Assembly: GCA_029242715.1 (NCBI GenBank)
Contig: JAQWTL010000020.1
Span: forward strand, 434,001-498,000
Length of the DNA stretch: 64,000 nucleotides
DNA from: Phycisphaerales bacterium
GTDB lineage: Bacteria > Planctomycetota > Phycisphaerae > Phycisphaerales > SM1A02
Direction of reading: 5' to 3'
The translations under genes were made by a program, and so were the position numbers. The notes below the pieces were generated by a model. It saw nothing but the letters and a program-made list of their open reading frames with translations. It was not told the DNA's origin and ran no database searches. This document shows positions 27,675 to 35,175 of the stretch, piece after piece; the stretch's first letter is position 1, and each line of letters starts with the position of its first letter.

Positions 27675-28491
27675 ATGACACCGCAGCGATGGCCGCTTCC
27701 AGATCCAGGTACCACTTGAGAATGCCCGAATCGCCACGAAGCCCGGCAGCTGGAAATTCAATAGCAGATGGCGACGCAGATGTGGCCATTCGTATGGCCT
27801 CACCAACTTCACGGCCCTGCGCCAGAACCGCAATCATTCTGGCTGCGTTGATTGCAGGAAACGTCATGCTGACCCAGTGCGGATACACATCCTGATCGTT
27901 ACTACTGGTGAAGCGTGCGCGGCGAGTTGGCTCGGTGATTGCATCATTGCCCGGAAACAAACCACCAACACGGCCATTCTTTCCCAGATCAAGAACTACG
28001 CAGTCAAGGTGGCCTGCTCCATGTGAACGCGAGTCCACCACTTCACGAAATTTCGCTTCAATGATCTCGTCAGCAGTTTCATCGGTACTTGGAATGGAAT
28101 GCACTTGCGGCAATGGAATACCGGCCGGCTGTATGAGCGTTTCCCTCAACCGCCAATAGCACGACAGAGGATCATTTCTCGGGACACAACAGTCATCTAC
28201 GAGCCACAAGTGCGTCCGGTCCCATGGAAAGCGGCGGAGATCCGGATCGAACATCATCCGGCGACAAAGTGGCTCAAGACTCTCGCTGCCACTGATGGCC
28301 AGATGAAAGCTCCCGAATCGATGTGTGCAATCCAGAGCCTGTGCCAGCATGTCCGCCGTCAGCAGATCCAGAACATCTTCGCCATGATCAGGCACTTCAA
28401 CGAGCCCTGGTAGTGGTGGACGTTCTACGGGTACCCCGCCTTCAAGCGGATAGCCATCATCCCGACCGGTATCGGAATCTGATCTGTCCAT
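27673..28491 (-). CDS. 6-phosphogluconolactonase-like protein with degenerate active site
   Basis: A 272-residue protein with the fold signature of the 6PGL/DevB branch of the NagB family: FHLAISGSESLEPL, RTHLWLVDDCCVP, DPLSCYWRLRETLI, then VSMTFPAINAARMIAVLAQG. The two motifs that define active 6PGL are altered. The usual WADERxVP is VDDCCVP (residues 98-104). The usual GxDGHxASLFPG is GKNGRVGGLFPG (170-181), so the catalytic His is Arg174. The Lys expected in GxxK after the final strand is also absent. It may be an inactive, regulatory or re-purposed homologue. ATG at 28491 has GGAG 10 bases upstream. No zwf or gnd neighbours. Confidence 0.8.
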   Translation of the reverse strand: MDRSDSDTGRDDGYPLEGGVPVERPPLPGLVEVPDHGEDVLDLLTADMLAQALDCTHRFGSFHLAISGSESLEPLCRRMMFDPDLRRFPWDRTHLWLVDDCCVPRNDPLSCYWRLRETLIQPAGIPLPQVHSIPSTDETADEIIEAKFREVVDSRSHGAGHLDCVVLDLGKNGRVGGLFPGNDAITEPTRRARFTSSNDQDVYPHWVSMTFPAINAARMIAVLAQGREVGEAIRMATSASPSAIEFPAAGLRGDSGILKWYLDLEAAIAAVS

Positions 28492-28576
28492 CAATTCACA
28501 GCTCCATCTCCGTGATCTTGCTGACAAGCCCTAAGCCCTGCCCGCAAGATCCTAAGATACGGCCATCCTGCCCGAG

Positions 28577-29929
28577 GTGAAGAAACCCTCCCGGAAATCA
28601 CACATGAGCTTCTTGATAACCGTCACGCTGAGCCTGTTACTCGCTTATTCCCCCTCAGGCGGAGCAGCCCAGCCCTCTCTGGATGATCGCATTGATCCCC
28701 AACGAATCACCCTGCTGGGCCCCACGCTTCCGACCGGTCAGATCTCGGAACCACCATTGCCGGTCCATCGGATTGCCGCTGATGCAAGACAATCACTGCT
28801 ATCACCCATGAACACACTCCAGGCCAAGCGAGCTGTGCAGAAGGGTGTCCAATGGCTGCTTGCACATCAGAATCCCGGCGGCGGCTGGGGTGGCGGAACG
28901 ACAACCACTCCAACAGACGATCCCGAGGCACCGCCAACACCAACAGCTGCAGCAATCACCGGATTGGGAATCATGGCCGTTGCGCAAAGTGGGCTGGTTG
29001 ATATCGGGCAACTTGAACCTGCCATTGAACGACTGCGAATGGCTCGGCGAAAAGACTTTGGAATTGATGAAGGCCCCCTGTCCAACTACGTGCTGGCTGC
29101 CATCACCAGTGGCCTTGCGAGTCTGGAGAATCCCGCCTTTGACGAACTGGTTGCAGACGGCGTGACAGCATTACGCAGCAACCAATGGGATGCAGATGAA
29201 GGGTTGATGATCACACAGGACTGGTATGGCGGCGCGGGCTATGGGAATCGAGGCAGACCGGACCTTTCCAATACGCAGATCATGCTGGACGCTCTTTACG
29301 ATGCAGGAGTTGGTCCTGATGACATCGCGTTTCAACGTGCCGTGGTATTCCTGACACGTTCTCAAAATCTGAACTCGACGAATTCAGCTCCCTGGGCCGG
29401 CAATGATGGCGGCTTCATCTACACACCTGCCAACGGGGGCGAATCTCTGGCATCTGAGGCCGCAGGCCATGGACGTCGCGGTGACGAGAACCTGGCTGCA
29501 GGCGAACCGGTACGACTGCGAAGCTACGGATCCATGACATATGCCGGCTTCAAGAGCCTTCTCTACGCCGGCCTGGGACCGGACGATCCGCGTGTACGGG
29601 CTGCCATGAACTGGATGCGTCAGCACTGGACACTTGAGGAGAACCCAGGCCTCGGACAACAGGGCTATTACTACTACCTCTACACCATGGCTCGTGCCTT
29701 GCGTACCTCCCAACGCAATGAGATCACAAGCATTGATGGAGTGCGTCATGATTGGCGAGCTGAAATGACAGCTGCCATCATGACACGTCAGCAGACGGAT
29801 GGTTCTTGGATCAATAAGACAGATCGATGGCTGGAAGGCAATCGTGACCTTGCCACCATCTATGCGATCCTTGCACTTGAGGAAACCCTCAAACCACGAT
29901 CAATGACATCGGAGCAGATAAGCCCATGA
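28577..29929 (+). CDS. Secreted alpha/alpha-toroid protein (squalene-cyclase/prenyltransferase repeat type)
   Basis: A 450-residue exported protein. The N terminus (KKPSRKSHMSFLITVTLSLLLAY ...) is a signal peptide if the GTG at 28577 is used. An ATG at 28604 would remove its basic part. The rest is made of helical repeats of the toroid kind: GVQWLLAHQNPGGGWGG, AITGLGIMAVAQSG, AVVFLTRSQN, AAMNWMRQHWTLEENPGLGQQGYYYYLYTMARAL, ILALEETL. The DxDD motif of hopene cyclases is absent, so a cyclase reaction is not supported. Planctomycetes commonly carry such proteins of unknown role. The stop overlaps the esterase start as ATGA. Confidence 0.8.
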   Translation: MKKPSRKSHMSFLITVTLSLLLAYSPSGGAAQPSLDDRIDPQRITLLGPTLPTGQISEPPLPVHRIAADARQSLLSPMNTLQAKRAVQKGVQWLLAHQNPGGGWGGGTTTTPTDDPEAPPTPTAAAITGLGIMAVAQSGLVDIGQLEPAIERLRMARRKDFGIDEGPLSNYVLAAITSGLASLENPAFDELVADGVTALRSNQWDADEGLMITQDWYGGAGYGNRGRPDLSNTQIMLDALYDAGVGPDDIAFQRAVVFLTRSQNLNSTNSAPWAGNDGGFIYTPANGGESLASEAAGHGRRGDENLAAGEPVRLRSYGSMTYAGFKSLLYAGLGPDDPRVRAAMNWMRQHWTLEENPGLGQQGYYYYLYTMARALRTSQRNEITSIDGVRHDWRAEMTAAIMTRQQTDGSWINKTDRWLEGNRDLATIYAILALEETLKPRSMTSEQISP

Positions 29930-31437
29930 CTGTTGCAATAGCACTGGCAATCTCACTTCAAGCATTCACCAACTCGAATGCCTCTGCCGCGACCGCTCCC
30001 ATGATTTCCCTGAGTTACCCGGAATCGGTTTCCGAGTCTTTCTCTGGTTCTGTCTACGTAGCCTTCACCCGTTCCAAACGTGGAAGCCCTGCTGGCCCAA
30101 TGAACTGGTTCGCGCCGGAGCCCCTTTTTCGTATTGATGTTGAGGAATGGGCACCTGGCGAGCACCTGGTATTTGGACCTGAAACTCCTGGCTTCCCAGA
30201 TCAACTTGGCAATCTTGAACCAGGGCAGTGGCGCGTACAGGCAGTCATGCGAACCGATCCTGATCTGACTTCCATCACAGGCGGTGATGCCATACGGAGC
30301 GCCATCAAGAAAGTGCGTCATGGCGAAACCGATGCCTGGCCACTGGACCTGTCAATAGACAAGGTCTCGTCCCCACGGCAGCCATACCAACCGGAAGGCG
30401 CTGCCAACCTGACTCATCGCAGCACGTTGCTGAGTGACTTCCACGGCCGCGACATCGACATGCGAGCCATGGCCTTCTTTCCCAAGGATTTTGATCCAGA
30501 AGCTGATCGCAATTGGCCCGTTCTGTACGTCATTGGCGGGTTTCCTGGATCCCTCAGCGAAGCGCCCATGGCTCAGATGTTCTGGGGAGATCCTGATCGC
30601 AATCAGGATTTTGTGGTCGTCTACATCGAAGGTGAATGCGGAACAGGCCATCATGTCTTCGCTGACTCTGCAAACAATGGACCACGAGGACAAGCATTGG
30701 TTGAGGAATTCATCCCCTGGCTTGAATCCAAGTATCCATTTGTCCAGGGGCCCGAAGGGCGACTGCTCACTGGGCACTCCTCTGGTGGCTGGTCCTCTCT
30801 TTGGCTCCAGATCACGTATCCGGATGTCTTCGGTGGAACATGGTCGACCGCTCCTGACCCTGTTGATTTCCATGCTTTCCAGCAGATCGACATCTACGCA
30901 GAAGATGCCAATGCCTACAGGCATCCTGATGGCAGCCGAGTTGCCGTAGCTCGTGGCCGCAATGGCAAGCCAACTCTTTTCATGGATGACTTCTGTGCCA
31001 TGGAAGAGGCACTCGGCGATGGTGGACAAATCCGCTCATTCGAGTGGGTCTTTTCTCCCCGAGGCGAAAACGGCAAACCCCGCCCACTCTTTGATCGTGA
31101 ATCCGGCGAGATTGATCCTGAAGTTGTCGAGGCATGGAAGGCCTATGACATCGCACACATGCTCAAGAAGAACTGGAAGACTCTTGGGCCGAAGCTTTCA
31201 GGAAAGATCCATGTGTACATGGGCGGCCAGGACACCTTTTATCTGGATGAGGCAGCTCGGCGGCTCCAGTCACAGATGAAAGAAATGGATTCCGATGCAG
31301 AGATCGTGATCATGCCTGGAGATCACTCAAGCATTCTTTTCGGGCGACTCCAGAACAAGATCATCGAGGACATGACTGCCACGATGGACATGGAGCGTCA
31401 TACGCCCGGCGCATCAGCTGGCTCTGTGACTGACTGA
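29926..31437 (+). CDS. Secreted alpha/beta-hydrolase, putative esterase (Esterase D family type)
   Basis: A 503-residue exported hydrolase with a signal peptide (ALAISLQAFTNSNASAA), an N-terminal beta domain of ~150 residues, and an esterase D-like alpha/beta-hydrolase domain. Features are WPVLYVIGGFPG (oxyanion region), the nucleophile Ser in LTGHSSGGWSSLW, and the likely His in MPGDHSSILF. The substrate is unknown; relatives include feruloyl and siderophore esterases. It starts inside the stop of the toroid gene (4-base ATGA overlap), so the two are translationally coupled. Its 3' end overlaps the convergent ctaA by 40 bases. Confidence 0.85.
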   Translation: MTVAIALAISLQAFTNSNASAATAPMISLSYPESVSESFSGSVYVAFTRSKRGSPAGPMNWFAPEPLFRIDVEEWAPGEHLVFGPETPGFPDQLGNLEPGQWRVQAVMRTDPDLTSITGGDAIRSAIKKVRHGETDAWPLDLSIDKVSSPRQPYQPEGAANLTHRSTLLSDFHGRDIDMRAMAFFPKDFDPEADRNWPVLYVIGGFPGSLSEAPMAQMFWGDPDRNQDFVVVYIEGECGTGHHVFADSANNGPRGQALVEEFIPWLESKYPFVQGPEGRLLTGHSSGGWSSLWLQITYPDVFGGTWSTAPDPVDFHAFQQIDIYAEDANAYRHPDGSRVAVARGRNGKPTLFMDDFCAMEEALGDGGQIRSFEWVFSPRGENGKPRPLFDRESGEIDPEVVEAWKAYDIAHMLKKNWKTLGPKLSGKIHVYMGGQDTFYLDEAARRLQSQMKEMDSDAEIVIMPGDHSSILFGRLQNKIIEDMTATMDMERHTPGASAGSVTD

Positions 31438-32810
31438 GGCGCTGGCCTCAGGAGTCGGAAGTACCAACAGGTCAGCAAGGTGCCTGCTCCGAGCAAGAGT
31501 CCGCCGTTTGCCTGGTGAACACTTGTAGCCAGAACCTCGAGAATCGGAATGCCCTCGCCTTCACCTCGCATCATGACGGCAATCGTCGCCAGTACACCCA
31601 GAAGCAGCTGCAATCCGACAAGTACAAGCAGAATGAGGCCGATTCGCTTGAGAACAGGTTGTGATTGATGAGCACTTGATGCACGAAGTCCATTGAGCAC
31701 TGCAAGGGCAGTCACCAGAACCGCCATGAAGATGTGACCCGTGAGAAGCAGCATCGACTGCTCGGATTTCACGCCGATTTCACCGATCAAGTGCCTGTAG
31801 CTTGCACCGATGATCAACTGGAACACGAGTGCCACCAGGAGAAGAATTCCCAGGATTCTGTCGGTACCCCCTGACAGCGTTGGTGTTGCTGCTGGCCCAT
31901 GAGACCAACGCTTGGTCATGACTGCTGCGAGCATCACGATGCCCGCGAAACAGATCTGTCCAAATACACCGTGCACGATCCCCAGCCCTGTCTGTGGCGA
32001 TAACAAGGCCGGATCATCAGTAAACGTAAGATTTCCCGTCACCCGAAGTCCACCAAGGACCCCCTGAACGATCACCATGAGCAGGATCACGGTTCCGGTT
32101 ACGCCAACCCAGGTTCGCCTCTCGCCCCACCAGAGCATGACACATAGCGTCAGCACCGTCAGGCCGACATACATGCCCGTCAAGCGATGTGCATGCTCGT
32201 AGTAGATGCCACTGTCCAGATCCGCCACCATCTCTGAAAGCGGGTACAGGAGCATGTTGTGCCCGTAGGAGTTGGGCCAGTCCGGAACAGCAAGGCCAGC
32301 CTCAAATCCAGTGACGATACCCCCGGTGATGATCATCAGGAAAACGATGCAGGCAGACACGAATGCAAATGAACCCAGCCAGTTGCCGCTGAATCGTTCT
32401 CCGGGACCCAGGCGTACCCGAGTACCGATGAGTCCACCCACTCCAGCAACAAACATTGACCCGAGGAACAGACTCAGGAACCAGCCCAACATGACTACCT
32501 GCGACTCGCCCCCAATGAGGCTGAGTATCAACAACAGATTGATGGCAGCACTGACCAGGCCAACCCAGGCACCTCGCAAGCCACCTGCTGCAGCGGTATT
32601 CGCTGTCGAACCCGCCAGGACTCCAGCCATGAGCAAGGCCAGAATGACCATCACGAACAGGGCTTCACCAACGACCTGGCCTGGCTGAAGCATGGCCACG
32701 TAGCACAGCATCCACATCACCGTGGTTGCACCAAATCCGAACGTAAGCACCCGAGCGGCTCTCTGGGCCATGGACTCGCCTGGTGACAACTGATCGGTTC
32801 GTGTGGACAT
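31398..32810 (-). CDS. ctaA: Heme A synthase (COX15/CtaA family)
   Basis: A 470-residue protein with about 12 predicted membrane helices, converting heme O to heme A for aa3-type oxidases. Conserved pieces are GGIVTGFEAGLAVPDWPNSYG, YEHAHRLTGMYVG (heme His), VQGVLGGLRVT, LGIVHGVFGQ, GASYRHL, LTGHIFMAVLV and VHQANGGLLLG. About 120 N-terminal residues (four extra helices) precede the usual core. I choose the ATG at 32810 because GGAG lies 5 bases upstream. Divergent from ctaB with 104 bases between, so both heme A steps could share a control region. Confidence 0.95.
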   Translation of the reverse strand: MSTRTDQLSPGESMAQRAARVLTFGFGATTVMWMLCYVAMLQPGQVVGEALFVMVILALLMAGVLAGSTANTAAAGGLRGAWVGLVSAAINLLLILSLIGGESQVVMLGWFLSLFLGSMFVAGVGGLIGTRVRLGPGERFSGNWLGSFAFVSACIVFLMIITGGIVTGFEAGLAVPDWPNSYGHNMLLYPLSEMVADLDSGIYYEHAHRLTGMYVGLTVLTLCVMLWWGERRTWVGVTGTVILLMVIVQGVLGGLRVTGNLTFTDDPALLSPQTGLGIVHGVFGQICFAGIVMLAAVMTKRWSHGPAATPTLSGGTDRILGILLLVALVFQLIIGASYRHLIGEIGVKSEQSMLLLTGHIFMAVLVTALAVLNGLRASSAHQSQPVLKRIGLILLVLVGLQLLLGVLATIAVMMRGEGEGIPILEVLATSVHQANGGLLLGAGTLLTCWYFRLLRPAPQSVTEPADAPGV

Positions 32811-32914
32811 GTGAACTCCGGCCGGCTGAACTGGCAATTCTCTATTCGTGGGGAACTATACTAGCGTCCTTACCATGACCTAGTTGCAGTTTCCCCACTG
32901 CTGGAATCCATGCC

Positions 32915-33883
32915 GTGAACACAGACAGCCCAGCCATCACGGAAACAAGGGTTACAGATCTTCCAAGACTGTATGCCACGCTGACGAAAGCTCGCCTCAG
33001 CACACTTGTGGTGATCACGACTGCCGTTGGGTTCATCATGGCAAGCGATCAACAGGTCGACTGGCTGCGGCTCCTATGGACAGTTGTCGGGACCATGGCG
33101 TGTGCACTTTCAGCCAATGCACTCAACCAGGTATTTGAAACGCACCGCGACAAGTTGATGGACAGGACTCGCAACCGTCCAACTCCCAGCGGGGCCTTGT
33201 CAACGCGTCATGCATTCATCTTCGCCGTACTCATCGGGTACGGCGGGCTGTTGATGCTGGCCCTGTTGGTCAATCTTGGTGCAGCAGGCCTGGCGCTCTT
33301 GACGATTCTGCTCTACCTGCTTGGGTATACACCACTGAAGCCAATCAGCACTCTCAATACCATCGTCGGCGCCGTCGTCGGTGCCATACCACCACTGATT
33401 GGCTGGATAGCCGTGCGAAACGATCTCGGCATTCATGCCTGGATCCTGGGCGGCATCCTGTTCGTCTGGCAACTCCCTCATTTTCTTTCCCTGGCATGGC
33501 TCTACCGCGAACAGTATGCGGGGGCTGGATTCAAGATGTTGCCAGTCGTAAAAGGCGGCTTGAATCTGACCGCAGAAGTAACCCTGCTCACCGCTCTGCT
33601 TCTGATTCCGCTTGGACTGGCGGCTACCCTCAGTGGCATGGCGGGCATTGCATACGCCGCCATATCCCTGTTGCTTGGATTAGGTTTTTCCTGGTACGCA
33701 TTCCGCTTCTTCATGAAACGTGACCGCCCTTCTGCCCGGGCGACCTTCCTCTTCAGCCTGCTGTACCTCCCTGTTCTACTGGCTGCCTTGGTAGGCGATC
33801 GCTCAATCATCACTGATGGCGAGCTCATCACAGTCGATATGAATCCAGACGCCATCATCCAGCCTAGCATTGACAATGAGTGA
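32915..33883 (+). CDS. ctaB: Protoheme IX farnesyltransferase (heme O synthase)
   Basis: A 322-residue UbiA-family prenyltransferase that adds a farnesyl group to heme b, giving heme O. Visible are LTKARLSTLVVITTAVGF, the Asp/Asn-rich motif NALNQVFETHRDKLMDRTRNRPTPSG, YLLGYTPLKPISTLNTIVGAVVGAIPPLIGW, and WQLPHFLSLAWLYREQYAGAGFKMLP. Nine membrane helices. The start is a GTG at 32915 without a strong ribosome site. Its 3' end overlaps the DUF3179 gene by 8 bases. Confidence 0.96.
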   Translation: MNTDSPAITETRVTDLPRLYATLTKARLSTLVVITTAVGFIMASDQQVDWLRLLWTVVGTMACALSANALNQVFETHRDKLMDRTRNRPTPSGALSTRHAFIFAVLIGYGGLLMLALLVNLGAAGLALLTILLYLLGYTPLKPISTLNTIVGAVVGAIPPLIGWIAVRNDLGIHAWILGGILFVWQLPHFLSLAWLYREQYAGAGFKMLPVVKGGLNLTAEVTLLTALLLIPLGLAATLSGMAGIAYAAISLLLGLGFSWYAFRFFMKRDRPSARATFLFSLLYLPVLLAALVGDRSIITDGELITVDMNPDAIIQPSIDNE

Positions 33884-34976
33884 TTCCTTACCAAACTCCG
33901 GCACACTCAGGCCAACTCCCAAAGGTCCCATCCGCTTCAAGGAAGGCGGTTGGCTGCTGCTTCTGACACTTCTGTTCGCCATTGGCCTGCTGGCCTGGGG
34001 ATTGGCGCCTGCTCTCTTTCAGATGGCGGATCGGCCACCAGGAAACGGCAAGGACATCGAGTCCTATGCCTTTGATCTTTCCAGCCCGAGGATCCCGCTG
34101 GAAATGATCGAACCCGCCACTCTCCATCGCGACATGATTCCCATCGAAGTGGAACCTATCATCCTGTCGCCTGAGGACATAAAAGCATCCAATGAAGGGC
34201 GTCGTCGATACCTCATTCCCAACGATCTGGTCATCGGCATCGTGATCGATGGTCACGCCAGGGCCTACCCGCTTTCAATCCTCAATGTTCATGAGGTCAT
34301 CAATGATCGCATCAATGACGTGCCCATAGCAGTCACCTGGCACTGGCCTTCCGGTGCAACCCGGGTCCTGAATCGTCATGTCAATGACAACGAGTTGATC
34401 TTGGGTACCAGCGGACTTGTGGCCGGTGGAAATCAACTGCTCTATCCGATCCGTAATGACAACATCACTGGCAACGAACCGCTCGTATCACAAGTGCTTG
34501 GACAATCCATCACCGGATCACAACTTGTGCTGGAGCCGATACCCCATGAAGTAGTGCCATGGTCAGACTGGATTACCCGCCATCCGCAAACCACGGCTGC
34601 TGGCCCGAGGCCTGAGTTGAAGGCTCGCTACAAGAAAGGCAAACCAGACACGTGGTTCAAGTCCAGTGACCTCATGTTCAACACTCCAGTCCCCCAGGAC
34701 GGGCCACCTCCCAAGAGCCACATGCTCCTGATTCGTGGACATGGAGACACGACGATCATCGCTATTGACGAACTGGTCCGATCGGCGGCTGGTTCCAATA
34801 CCGCCTTTCTGGAACATGCCGGCAGGCCCGTGAAGGTTGCCGTCACCATGGATCCTCCAACAGCTCGGCTTGAAGAAGATGATGACGGGCTGGAAGCAAT
34901 GCGAATTCTCTGGATCTCGGGCCATGCAATGGCCCCGGAGGCAGGACTTCCCATCAAGGGAACCCACAGCCCCTGA
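33876..34976 (+). CDS. DUF3179 family membrane-anchored protein, Cys-less variant
   Basis: A 366-residue protein with one N-terminal membrane helix (GGWLLLLTLLFAIGLLAWGL) and a large outer domain. The central stretch GIVIDGHARAYPLSILNVHEVINDRINDVPIAVTW matches the DUF3179 core (HARAYP, HEVIND). In that family the next segment normally carries a CPLC-like Cys pair, but here it reads WHWPSGATRVLNR and has no Cys. The function of the family is unknown. It starts inside ctaB (ATG at 33876, 8-base overlap), so a role near heme or oxidase assembly is a reasonable guess but unproven. Confidence 0.8.
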   Translation: MSDSLPNSGTLRPTPKGPIRFKEGGWLLLLTLLFAIGLLAWGLAPALFQMADRPPGNGKDIESYAFDLSSPRIPLEMIEPATLHRDMIPIEVEPIILSPEDIKASNEGRRRYLIPNDLVIGIVIDGHARAYPLSILNVHEVINDRINDVPIAVTWHWPSGATRVLNRHVNDNELILGTSGLVAGGNQLLYPIRNDNITGNEPLVSQVLGQSITGSQLVLEPIPHEVVPWSDWITRHPQTTAAGPRPELKARYKKGKPDTWFKSSDLMFNTPVPQDGPPPKSHMLLIRGHGDTTIIAIDELVRSAAGSNTAFLEHAGRPVKVAVTMDPPTARLEEDDDGLEAMRILWISGHAMAPEAGLPIKGTHSP

Positions 34977-35175
34977 ATATCTGACGCCCAGACACTCCAA
35001 GGGCCCTGAATCCCCCCCAAGACGTCTCATGTGTACATTCTGGGGAGGAAATTGCTGCCATAGGCGTATATTGGATTCATAGGAATGCATGCATGGCCAT
35101 GCATGCCAGAGGAAGAAATGGAAAAGGTGCCTGATCGGGCCGATGGAACTGCCCACAGGGGCAATGAGGAGTGAT
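34977..35175. promoter_or_regulatory. Intergenic region containing a perfect 20-bp palindrome
   Basis: This 199-base gap contains a perfect inverted repeat without loop at 35087-35106: the half GCATGCATGG is followed immediately by its complement CCATGCATGC. It lies 70 bases upstream of the metallopeptidase start codon. A TATATT box-like sequence occurs about 20 bases before it. The form suggests a dimeric-regulator operator or a cruciform. No protein can be assigned. Confidence 0.45.

Noticed and set aside
27673-28491. Annotation as a functional pgl gene
   Set aside because: The catalytic His and other active-site residues are replaced, so the standard reaction is not supported.
28577-29929. 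Squalene-hopene cyclase
   Set aside because: The repeats fit the fold, but the DxDD catalytic motif is absent, the protein is exported and it is too short.
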